Assembly (NCBI RefSeq): GCF_037038585.1 | Contig: NC_092520.1 | Coordinates: forward strand, 56,014,501-56,078,500 | Source: Patagioenas fasciata | Lineage: Eukaryota > Chordata > Aves > Columbiformes > Columbidae | DNA: 64,000 bases | Reading direction: 5' to 3' | Shown here: piece by piece, positions 13,076 to 24,400 of the stretch | How positions within the stretch are numbered: position 1 is the stretch's first letter | How the letters are laid out: the number at the start of each line of letters is the position of its first letter | Translations under genes and position numbers: made by a program | The notes under the pieces: model-generated | Told to the model about the DNA's origin: nothing | The model's database searches: none | The model's input: only the letters and a program-made list of their open reading frames with translations

Positions 13076-16000
13076 CACAGTCCCACAGACACACATTTCA
13101 GTATTGAGAGACCACAGGAGCCAGAAAAAAAAACACAGATGAAATATAGCTGCATCCAGCATGGCTGTGTGCAGCAAGTCATCTGTCATCAGCAGGTGAC
13201 AGGATAATGTCACTTGTCAGCAGTCTGCTTTGAAATGTTGTGTTTGTTGGGTTTTTTTCTCCATGAAGTGTTTTATGCGCAGATTTTTATTTAATTCTGA
13301 CAAATACAGCTTTAGATCTTGTTTCCAAAGTGATTTATTTTGATGATTTCGTATGTCTGTTTTTGCTGCTTGCCCGACAGTGGGAAAACAGGAGTTGTTG
13401 CCTCAGCTCTGTACTGAGTGTCCAGGTGCACCAAATTGGCCTAAATCTTTAGACACCAGTTTCTCTCTTCTGAAATGGACCAGACATGTTCTGTGGTGAT
13501 GTATCCCTTTGTATGCAGTGCAGGTCCCTTTGTAGGCCATTTTTTTTCAGGAAATCCCCTTCTACATGATTCTGTGTTTGCGTACATTCAATGCCATAAA
13601 GTCAATGTTTTTTTACTTTCTTTGGATACCCACCTCTCACATTACTCAGAAGATGGGAGTCTTGCTGTTTGTCGAGTTACGATTCCCCCAGCAAGACAAG
13701 AGGTGGATGGTTACAATTTGGGACAGAGAGCAAGCCCGGTGTAGGTCAGCAGCTAATGGCAATCAGTGTTGCTCTATAGTAACTGCATATCTTCACGCTT
13801 TTTTACCTTACCCTGCATGCTAAACAGCTTATTCTTCCACTGAGGGGTAAGAAACCTCAAATTACCCCACACACCGCACTGCCTGTGTCAGCAGCAGGTC
13901 TTCTAATTACATGTTGTGCTAAAAAGTGTTACTTTTTATCAGTTTTTAATTTGCTACCTTACAATTTCACTAAATGTCTCCCTAGTCTTGTGTTGAGCCA
14001 GGGAACAAAATTGTCTCAATGAAGGTTTTTTCTACCCTGCTTGTACCATTCCTTACTTTAAATACTACTATTGTGTTCTCTTTTAAATGTCTGCTTTGTG
14101 AAATGGACAATCCAAATTATTTCAATTTGTGCATGGATTTTCTGTCCTCCCCATCATTCCTGTTGCCTTCCTCTCAATACCCACAACCTCTGCTTTGTAC
14201 CGTGTTCTGTTGGCAGATGGTGCAATCACTTCTGCAACCTGTTTTCTTTTCATATAATGGGTATGTAGCATTTATTGGTGTTTTTCTCAGTGCCATTCTC
14301 AGGCAATCTAATGCCGGGGTGTTTTTTTCTGAATATAGTTGCGGGCTGAAGAAAGGCTTTCACTTGAGCTGTCTCTGGTGTAAGCAGATGTCCTTCCTGA
14401 ATAAGAATCACAAATAATTCCAAGTTTCCCTCCACATGTTCATCCTCTAGCAACATCGAGCTTAGTCTGACAGTGTGTTGCTTGTTTACCTCACCAAGGT
14501 GAGTTCCTCTGGTGTTCTGAGGGGTGTTTTCAGGACTTCGCCAGCCTGAGTAGCCATCACTACATGTGACCCATGGCCAAGTCTGTAATTTGAGGAACTC
14601 TTAAAGCCAGAATAAGCTTTCACTAGTTCCCAGCTGCTCGCTCCCTGCTTTATGGAGTCACACATGTTTGCGTGGCTATGCCACGAGCTGAAAGCTGATG
14701 CAGGGCTGACCCGCTCTCCCATCCGATGGAGCATGTCGCCGTGGGAGCAGCTGTGTCCACAAAAGGGCGGCAGGAACGCGGAGGTGGGAATGAGCTGCAG
14801 AGAGTGGAAGAGATTGGGCTCCCCTTCCTTCAGCAGCAGTTTTGTTTTAAACTGCTAAACACTCTTTGACTTATAGCCTTTTTTAAGAAGGGCAAATTAT
14901 AGTTTTGTTGGAATAAGCTTTGTGCAGAAGTATCTGTTGTCAATGAACAGGTTGATGACTACTGAGCTCAGCACTTCACCTGAAGCCCAACACCACAAGG
15001 GGGGGTTGCTATGTGTGCCTCTCCATGCCCCAGAATTCTCCTGCAGTGCCATCAGAAGGGTGATGTAAAGAACTTTCATCCAAATGTTGATATTAGATAT
15101 TGTTGAAAAGTGGAGTGTGGGTGCTGCATTAAAAATCAATTTGAATTGGTTGATATATATCAAATGTCAGATACATAGCAGAGGCTATTAGAAATATCCA
15201 ACAACAGGCATATGAAGAATCACTAGCCTTGAAAACCTAGAGGAAGAGATCACAAACATACAATCCAATAAATCACACAGGTTGGTTTTGGAAAAGCTGA
15301 AGTGATATAGCAGCCATTTGTTTATACTATGACAAGTCAATTGGATCAGTGACAGATCTTGTGTGGGATAAAGATTTTGCTTTTAATGCATGCTCTTTCC
15401 TGAACGGCTTCTATGAAGCCTTTATATCAAGCACCTGGTCAACTCCAGGATTACAAATAGAAAATCAAAAATATATGAAACTGCTAAAACAGAATTATTG
15501 CAGTATTACTTCAAGATGGAGATTTGGCATTGAAAGATCTCCAGAGTAAAGTCGCATTACATGATTTAAGTTCAATTCTATCGTAATCATTTTTAAATGT
15601 TGCTAGTATATTCTTATAATCTCAGCTTTAATCACATTTCCTTTTGAGAGAAGATTCCCTAATCCATATCTTTCTGAGGGAGACTTCAGAACTAACATGA
15701 TCTTCTTATTACCTTTTCTGAAACCTTGATGAAAATTGTCTCCTCACAGAAATAGTAATAAAGTTGGGAAGCGTGATGCAGATAGAGAACCTTACACTTT
15801 TAATGATTGTAACGATACTTCAACTGCTATGAATTGATTTGATACTAAAAATCACTGCACTTATGAAAGTCTTTGCTGCAATCATGCCCAAAATATTTGT
15901 AGCATAAAAAACACATTTACTAATATAATAATGAAAATGAGAAAATGCAATTAAGGCAAAGAAGATGTGATAGCAGCCTGCTGACATACCAAGAGAAAGA

Positions 16001-16599
16001 GAATGTAGCTTCTTTTTAGGAGTGTTTTAGCAGAGGTGGAAGCCATATTTTATGCTTTGCATCATCTATCCTTTTGTCCCAGTTTACTCTGGACTTGTCA
16101 CTACTAACAGACAGACAAACACTTAATCTGAGAAAGTAATTTCCTTCTTCTGCTCACTTTCTACTGGTATGTCTTAGATCACCATCCCTCTTATTCTCTG
16201 CATAATACACGTCAGAGTTTCAAATATACCAAATGAGAAGATCAAAAATACTTTTCCAGATTACCTCTGTACTTCATTAGAAAAAAACAAATATGGCACA
16301 ACCTCAACTTTATTTTCCTTTTTAGGTCACCTTTTGGTAGGAAATGAAGCTTTGGTAATGAAGAGTTATCTTGTACTTAGGATTTTTTCTTTTTCTTTTA
16401 ATGGTGGTTTCTGCTGCTGTAAACTGAAAGGGTGATAATTAATGTCTCCTACTGTTTATGTCTGCTGCCATCTACAACGATGAGCTATTATTATTCTGTC
16501 TGCTGATACTTGGAAAGGATATCACTTGGACAACTAATCCAAAATACAGCAAGTAAAGATCATTGTCACAAATGCCTGAAATGGAGGTATTGTTACAGA
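13076..16599. other. A+T-rich non-coding stretch
   Basis: No gene recognised. The longest open frame (14019-14417, plus strand, 132 codons) is rich in Phe, Leu, Ser and Cys as expected from T-rich DNA. It has no recognisable domain and is judged a chance frame. I saw no CpG-rich promoter or repeat family. Confidence 0.55.
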
Positions 16600-16695
16600 T
16601 GTTAGAAATGAAAGGTTTTCATTACGTTGGATCATCCAGTCCATCTGGCAAGACTGTGCACTCTCTAATGTCTCATGCAAGTGCTAGGATACCAT
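16600..16695 (-). mobile_element. Possible old CR1-like relic
   Basis: The string 'ttggatcatccagtccatct' followed by 'ggcaagactgtgc' resembles the reverse complement of the 3' region of older CR1 copies ('gatcatctagtccatc'). The match is short and diverged, and no terminal octamers are visible. A profile search against CR1 subfamilies would decide. Confidence 0.35.
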
Positions 16696-16998
16696 AAGTA
16701 TTAAATACAGTACATTCCTTGAAATACATCATGTCCACTTGAAACACTGTTTCATAATTATGGTGCTAGGTAGACCTGACCTTGAAAGGTGATCTCATGT
16801 GGTGGGGCTTTACAGCAACACACTGGTCTTCCTGCTCAGCTCCAGTCAGTCACTGTCCTGGGGTCATCCTGAGGCAGTGGTGAGATTAGACAGGCTTCCT
16901 GTGGAGAACTGGACTGCAAACCAGCACAGAATAAAAAGGCAGGCTGATTTCTATACCAGTGGGTGAATACAGAGAGAAGAAAGAGGAGAAGGAGGGAG

Positions 16999-17024
16999 AG
17001 GCGAGGCGAGGCGAGGCGAGGCGA
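16999..17024. repeat. (GGCGA)n short block, about 5 units
   Basis: Five GGCGA units sit directly left of the GGAGA array, with C at 17002, 17007, 17012, 17017 and 17022. The single-base variant unit suggests the array grew from two founder sequences, or that an A/C change spread locally by slippage. Confidence 0.9.
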
Positions 17025-17170
17025 GGGAGAGGAGAGGAGAGGAGAGGAGAGGAGAGGAGAGGAGAGGAGAGGAGAGGAGAGGAGAGGAGAGGAGAGGAGA
17101 GGAGAGGAGAGGAGAGGAGAGGAGAGGAGAGGAGAGGAGAGGAGAGGAGAGGAGAGGAGAGGAGAGGAGG
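17025..17170. repeat. (GGAGA)n pentanucleotide microsatellite, 28 perfect units
   Basis: GGAGA repeats without interruption from 17026 to 17165, flanked by purines so that 17023-17170 is pure A+G on the plus strand. Long open frames on both strands (Gly-Glu-Arg-rich or Leu-Ser-Pro-rich) are by-products of the repeat and not genes. Its perfection suggests recent slippage and likely length polymorphism. Confidence 0.97.
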
Positions 17171-17206
17171 CCAGCTTGTTTGTTTCTTTTTGTCTTTCTC
17201 TCTCTC

Positions 17207-17225
17207 TTTTTTTTTTTTTTTTTTT
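17207..17225. repeat. Poly(T) run, 19 nt
   Basis: An uninterrupted T-run follows a CT-rich stretch just right of the GGAGA array. Read on the minus strand it is poly(A) leading into the CCTCT-type array, so it could mark an old insertion tail, but no element is recognisable beside it. Confidence 0.85.
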
Positions 17226-17294
17226 AAGGAGATAAGATTTTGTGGGAAAGAAGTCCCCAACTCTGTAAAAACTCTGTTAAGCTGCAATTCTGAG

Positions 17295-17340
17295 TTTGTT
17301 TGTTTTGTTTTGCTTTGTTTTGTTTTGTTTTGTTTTGTTT
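17295..17340. repeat. (GTTTT)n pentanucleotide repeat
   Basis: About nine GTTTT units with minor variants (one GTTT and one GCTTT unit). This is simple sequence and explains the Phe/Cys-rich open frame across it. Confidence 0.9.
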
Positions 17341-20300
17341 CATGGGGATATGTTTACCAGACAAACATAGTATGTTCACTGTTATCCTCTTGTGTTATCT
17401 GGTAGAAATCCAGAAGACAAGGACCACTAGAGAGCTCCCAACATCTGGATTTCAGTCTAGTCTCCTAGCTACCTGAAATGCTGTGTGTATCACCCTGCTG
17501 ACTGACGTGATGTGACACTCCTCCTTGTAGTTGACTACGATTGACAAGGAAACCCCTGCACTCAACTTCTTTTTTTTTTTTCTTCTTTTTTTCCATTTTT
17601 TCCCCAGTTCTCTGCTGTGTGCATCTCAGAAGCCATGCCACTCCACACAAATGGCGTAGAAGCCACCCATCCTGGCAGTCCTCCCATTGCAGGTGGTATG
17701 TGGACCTCCTCCATTACTCATAAAATTTTCCTTCACCATTTCTTGTTGCCCTGAGAAAATCTTTCTGCACATCACTGACAACCTCTTACAATCAGTACCT
17801 AGTGCTAATTAAGCCCTGGCCACTAGCAGAAAATTCCACCAATGGGTCCTGTTGATTATAAGCTGTAAGTACAAGACAACAATGTTTGAGTATTTCAAAA
17901 AGAATTTAATTCTTGACAACAATTCCTTCCAGTTCAGAGGTCGATGGGGTCCTTAACTTTTGACTTGTTTCCTGTAAATAAATGTGACTGAAAAATAATT
18001 GAATTCCCTCACAACATGGAAGGGAGGAAAAAACCAACATTCTCTTATGGAAACTCATGAATGACAGCAGCTGAAAATTAAATGTTTGATCATTCTATCA
18101 GCCTTCCAAGTCAACTCCTTAAGTAGATTGAAATGCTTTAGTGGGATGTTGAAATGTTAAATGCATGTGGGAGGGATCTACACTTTATAATGTTGGGAAG
18201 CAACAAACAGTATTGTTCACAGTGTACGAGTAAAAAATAATGAAAGTAAGTGCTTTCTTGCCATAGGTAAGGTATTGATTAAAAAAAAAATAGGATTTGA
18301 GACCATACTTCACTGTAAGGATCATGTTCAGTCCACGCATCTTGGATATTTGACTTGTACCTCAATTTTAGATGTCTGTTGAATCACCATTCCCAAAGTA
18401 GGGGCCTAAGTTCTTTAAGAAATGAAGGGGTAGAGTTCTTCAAGAGACACCAATCTCTTTCTTTGTACCGGTACCTTGGCGAACCAGTCCTCTTAAAATA
18501 AGTGTTTAAATGCTAAAATGTAGCACCTATAGTAGCTAACCATATTTACTAGCGACATTGTTGATTTTTTCCCCTCAGCGCATTTCCTTAAACTACGATT
18601 GTTGCACTCTGAAACAATAATTTAGTACGCTGTTTATTGTATCTTTTATGCAGTTGTTCCTACTTGCAGTCTGTATTTGTTTAACAGGGAAGCTCAAAAT
18701 GCTCCTGCTGATCAAAGCCACGGAAGAGCTCTCTTCTCTCTTGGTTTGTTCAACGTGTGCAAGTATCTCTTGCTCTTCCCTCACCTCTCCGTCTCACCAT
18801 TGTTTCCTTGTTTAAGACATGTTTACTGTCTCTATACATTTTTAATAAGTTATCCACAGCTGCTTTCCTAAGAAACTATTGATTCTGCCTCTTTGCCTGT
18901 CAGTCAGTCCGTTTCAGTCTGCTCTAGCCTCAGTATCTTTTGAAGCCACAGCTCAGGTTCAGCTGCATTTGTCAGGGGGCTTAAAAGTTCCAATATTAAG
19001 TTTTCATGAGCTTTAAGGAGCTAGAAGTTTTGCTAGGTAGGCAGTCACATTGGCAGGCTGTGGTTGGAGAGGCTCCAGCACGACTTTGATCATTTCAGTT
19101 TGCCTGTTAGCCATCTAGCATGTGTGTACCGACCTGCTGGTTGGGATCTGCAGGGCTTGGAACAAGCCCAAGCACATGACAGGAGTCATATTCCACCCCC
19201 AGTCACCCATTTTGCTAGACTAAGCAATTCAAAACCTTTTAGTTTCCTCTTGTCAAACAAGCTCTACCCTCCCTGGATTATCTGAATATCACTGGAATTT
19301 CAGCTCCTCTTTCTTAACCATGGGTGGGCAGAGCTGCCCACGGGAAGCCAGGTGAGGTCACATTAGGACTAGGTGATATTAAATTTTGCTGGAGTCCAAC
19401 AGGACTATGTTGGCTGATTTAAGACTCATTCTCAAAAGCAGCAAAAAAAGTGCTTACATTTGTGCAGTGAGGGTGTTTGAAGAATTGCTGAGGGCAAGAG
19501 GTCTTTTTTTTTTTACACACAGCTCACCCTTTTCTCACTGTTGAGTTGCACTAGAGCAACTACTTCGTGCTTCTGTACGTCTCCTTAAAATGCCTTGAGC
19601 CATATGATGACTTTGAATCTCTGGCTAAGTGACAACAGTTTGGTGAGTATCTCTAGAACAATAAAGATAACTTGTCTTGGTCTAGGACAGTCAGGAGTTA
19701 CTAAGCTGAGCTTTTCTATCCTTTTTCTTTCTCTTCATGTTTTAAGCAGGAAGATCAATGTAATGAAAATGAAACTCTGTGTCTGTGAAATGCTAGAAAG
19801 CATTTCAAGGTTGCATTCAGAATTTATATTTTAAGGGGGATAAGTAATTTCTCGGCTTGTCCCTCATTCATATGAATAAATCTCACAGCAGCAAAATTTG
19901 CTGCTTGGCCATCCAGTCCTCTGTACCCTGCAGTAATAATGCTATTTTTCGAACAAGCTGTTACAAATATTAATCTTACAATGTCTCTATGTCTGATAAG
20001 AAAGGAAGATATGAGTACAGGCAAAGAGCTGAACTAACTGAAGGACAGGAAAAGAGAAAGCGAAGCTCTGTTGAGCGGTGGCTATAGAGATGGATGAGTA
20101 TTTAATGTTGGGCATTAGAATTTAGAATTTAAATGTATGCTTGGACTGTCATTTCTGGTTACTAAAAGGTTTTCTGGCCAAGTAAGTGGGTCTTCTGGTA
20201 AGTGTCCTTCAAAGTTGTGTCACAAGAGAGAAACTGTCTTCTGCCCTGTTTGAAGTTTGTTTTTTTCAAATACATTGGTGTATTTTTAGCAGAAATACTG

Positions 20301-21369
20301 AACATATGTTTGAAGTTTGTTCATCTTTACTTTGGCTGATAAAAAGAAAAGAGTGAAATGAAAACAGATTTTTTTTGTTTTTTAAACAAGGGAGGATTCA
20401 TTTTTCTCCTAGCAGAAAAGTATTGAGTTATGCTATTTCATATGAAAGCCAGTTGTCAGTAATGAAAGTGTTTTTTCTTTTACTTTATAAGATGGGTGGA
20501 CTACAAAGTATCTATAAAAAAAGAGGAATAGGAAATAAATTGCTATAATGAGCTACATCGTGTGCTTTTTGTTAGGATGGTTCCGTAAAACCAACTTGCT
20601 GGAATTAATCCACAAATAGGCTTAAAAATAAGCCTCAGAAATGTATTCTGAATATCTCATCAACAACAATAAGGGGAACATTATGCACATTGACAGAGAT
20701 GACTCTTTGTGTAAAGTATTCATTGTAGTTTCAGAGCTGCTGCAATTTTAACTGTGTTCGCAACACGTCTTTGGACCTCTTGGACCCACTGCAGTCACTA
20801 TTATTTTAATCTCTTATCTGAAGGCTTCCCATGATTTTTATTAATTAACGTGAAAAAGGCAATCAACAACATACATTTAGATAACCAGAGCTATGAGGAG
20901 CATCTGTTTTCCAGACATCCCTGTGTTGTACGTGACCTATGGTCCCGATCTGGTTGAAATCTGATAGTGTTGTATAATTTCACATGCCACCATTAGAACA
21001 TTCCTTCGAGGGGCACCGGAACAGGCCCCAAGCCTGGGAGCAACGTCTTTTGGGTGATCTTCCTGCTCTTAAGGAAGCTCCGTGCAGAAGCACATCCAGC
21101 AGATGTGGAGCAGTGCTCTGAGGGTGGGCACGCAGCCTTCAGTGGGCAGGCATGAGCTGACCCGCATGATGAGCCACACATAAGCCAAGGTGCAACATTG
21201 AAGCGATGATCGGCACATCTCATAGCAAGGTTTAGCAGCTGTGATTCAGTTGACTGCAGCAACGGGTTGCTTGTTGGTTTGCAAGAAAAAGCATGCAGGC
21301 ACATCCCTCCTTCTAGCTTGTTAAAAAAAAAGGCAGTAGATAAGGTTCTTTGGGACGTTGTTTACTGAC
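17341..21369. other. Non-coding stretch with one GC-rich patch at the end
   Basis: No gene recognised. There is a polypyrimidine stretch near 17569-17602. Positions 20995-21290 are a GC-richer patch of unknown origin with an open frame on the minus strand (103 codons, no recognised domain). The 15-mer tgtttgaagtttgtt occurs twice, exactly 60 bp apart, at 20247 and 20307. I saw no transposon ends or splice-supported exons. Confidence 0.5.
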
Positions 21370-21438
21370 AGTGTCAGGTTAATGGTTCAACTCGAAGATC
21401 TTGAGGATCTCTTCCAACCAAAATGATTCTATGATTCT
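21370..21438 (+). mobile_element. Short CR1 LINE 3' terminus, forward orientation
   Basis: Only the last ~70 bp of a CR1 copy remain: a diverged 'ggttggacttgatgatct'-like segment, then 'gatctcttccaacc', 'aaaatgattctatgattct'. The last part holds two ATTCTATG-type octamers, the diagnostic CR1 end. It is strongly 5' truncated. Confidence 0.88.
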
Positions 21439-21439
21439 A

Positions 21440-24400
21440 GCTGCACCAGGCCTACAGGTGCAGAGAAAATGGAGGCTATGTGTATGTCAACCAGTAACGT
21501 GATCCATTAGGTGCAGATCAATAGATCTTCTGTCAGATGCTGAGCCTTCTACATCTTCAATTAATGCACTCTGAGGTTTTGAGTCAGAGTAGGTCTCTGG
21601 TGTTCTGGGCTGAATGTCTCTGGCACACATGCAGTTAGAAACTGTCCGAAGTTTGGTTTGAACATTGTGGTTTGGACCCCCTCATGGGTATGGAGCACAT
21701 TTGGGGAACACCTGATGTGGGGCTTGAGATTTAGTTTATTTGAAAGAAATACAGTTTGCATACACAAATCCCATTCCTTTTAGGCAACAACATGCAGTAA
21801 GTGAACAACCAGGGCATTTGATTCAAAACTGTTTTATGGGTCCAAGACAGAGTGTCAACACAGACACAGCTAAATTAGTTTTCTAATCATATTTGGCCAC
21901 TTGATTCACTGTTTCCTTTAGATCAGCAAGATGTGTACAATTCATGTAACTTAAACACAGTGACATTCCATATGCATTCTCTTGAAAGAGCATGTAAAAG
22001 TAGCTTGAAATTGAAGAATGGGCTATAATGACGTGGAAAAATCAAAATGTTTTATTTCAATGGCTTCCTCTGGAAAACAGCATGAATTTTAACAATATGA
22101 ATTTCACTTACATTGTGATGCTGTTCAGATAATGGATTTAAACGCCAGAGAAACAAGTTAAGCTATCACAAGTTCTGAGATGGTAGTTACCAACACAACA
22201 TGATTGTTTACACAAACTTACAAGTTATGTTAGACCTTTGTGAAATTTTCCATGCAGTGTATACAGGAAGTGGCACAAAGAAAGTGTTTTGAATGAAAAG
22301 CCTAACTAAATGCCTCGAATTGTTTAAGAGCCTACACCTTTGCAAACTTGGGAAAAATGCAGCGGAAGAGAATTTAAAAATTATATTATAATTTCTGATC
22401 AGGATGAAAGGAATACAAATTGCATTCACTGGCATTCAAACAAGAAAAAAATCAACTATAAATACAGTTTAAAGCTAATTCTTTGATTTCTGATTCAAAT
22501 CAAATGCAGTTCAGTAATGACTGAAAGTTGTTATCATCAGGATGACCATTCCCTCAAACAGTTGAGGTGATGTCAGGCTGATTTTCCTGAAGACTGGTGG
22601 GTGTATCACAAAATATCCCACCACACTTCATTGTTGCATCTTGTCTGTGAGTTAAGATCTCGGGGCTTGCCCAGTCTGTCACCTTTCACAGACACATAAT
22701 TCTTTTAAAACATCTATTTATTTGCATTCAGGTTGCACTAAACCTGAGTAATAGAGTAATATTTTAAAGCATTTTACCAATGTTTAGTACTTTTTTGTGA
22801 AGTTCAGAGATAGTAGTTGGAAACGCTTCTCATAAGTCCCAACAGAGAAAGAGCATTTGTAACTTTAATCTTACCTCCAATGTAAATCCTCCAATGAAGA
22901 TGTTAAAAAAATAATGAAAAATTCTCTGTAACGTTATTAAAAAAAAAAAAATCCAAATTTTTTACCTCATATTTTATTAATCAGGAGTACCTTTACAATC
23001 TGATATAGGGGAAATTGAGGTTTACATCATTACACATGAGGATAAAAGTCTGAACATCTTTAACCCATGCTGTCTACAGACCTGGTGCCAGAATTACTAT
23101 ATTGAAGTCACCACTCCAGATGAGAGCAATCTAATGTGTTACCAGGCAAATGAATATAAAAGGAAAAGACTGAAAAAAAATCATAAATAATCTTCTGCAG
23201 CAATATTGAAAGTGCTTTGAAGCAACAGTTCATTCCTCACTCAGAAAAGCTGGAGGCTGCAAAGGTCTTCTAGATTACCATAGTAACTAAAAGAATAATT
23301 TAAATCTGCCTTTTAAAGAGTTGTAAATAATGCAAATGTAATATCAGTCACTGCTTATTGCCATTTCACACGCTGCAGAAGACAATTTGAAGAAGACTGT
23401 GGTATCACAGTTCCTCTTGTAAGGAATTCCTGCATAATAAAGCAATATGTCCAAATCTAACCCTTTCTCTGTTGTTTGTCTCTGGATCTGCCTGATCCAG
23501 ATAGACTCTGTCCGATCCAGATAGACTCTGTCCATTTAGGCTTGATTTACATGTCTCTTTGGGAAGCTGAAATCGTTGTAAACATCCACTTTTCTGTTAG
23601 TCCAAAAAACATCATTATAAAGGATCGAGAATGTTAATAAGACTGTCTCTACGTGTGTGTGTGTGCTGAGTGTTGAAGGATCTGCTGGAAGCACTGCAGC
23701 GCTGGTACCCAGCTGCAGAACGCATGCGAGGGTCTTCAGCCTTATCTGTGAGAGTGGAAACACAGACATGCGGGTGCTGTTTTCTGTACTATCAATAAGA
23801 TTATCAGAGAAACTCTTTTAGCTGGGGATTTAAATACAAATATGAAGCGGTAATGGTGGTCTTCTACAGACTGATAGATGTTATAAAGGACATTACCTTC
23901 CAAAGTTGTGTTGGAATAAAAAATACAGCAGGTCACAAAATTCCTGAGAACCACACAGGTATCCTTTTTCGTCATCTAGAAAGTAGACATTATAAATAAT
24001 TCAGGAGATATCGAAGGTATATCTCTGAATAGGAGAGATGTGGCTGAGGATTATATGGAAACTTGGAATTCTGAGCCAATTCCCAGATGCTATTTTAATT
24101 CCATATGGCATGCAATGATTTTATAAAGTGAGTAAAGCAGTGGAGTGTGATTTGGAAGAGTAAATGAGTGTGTGCTTTTAAGCACTAGGTCTTAGTCCCT
24201 TTCATGGGTAGGTGTGGAATTCCATAGCATTCCTCCCATTTGGCTGGAATCAGATGGTTCTCTGTCTCCTGGGACAACCTCTCACTGTCATGGCAGTCAT
24301 GATAGGGATGAGACAAAAACCTTCTGAAAGCAAGTTGAAAATTATTAGTAAATTGAGCTATGTGCTGCTTAGATTTCTTTTTTTTTCCCCTGCAAACAGC

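Noticed and set aside
14019..14417. 132-codon plus-strand open frame rich in Phe, Leu, Cys
   Set aside because: Composition follows the T-rich DNA; no receptor-type or other motif is recognised and no regulatory context is present.
16886..17405. Open frames of 133 and 148 codons made of Gly-Glu-Arg or Leu-Ser-Pro repeats
   Set aside because: Pure products of the GGAGA microsatellite read on either strand.
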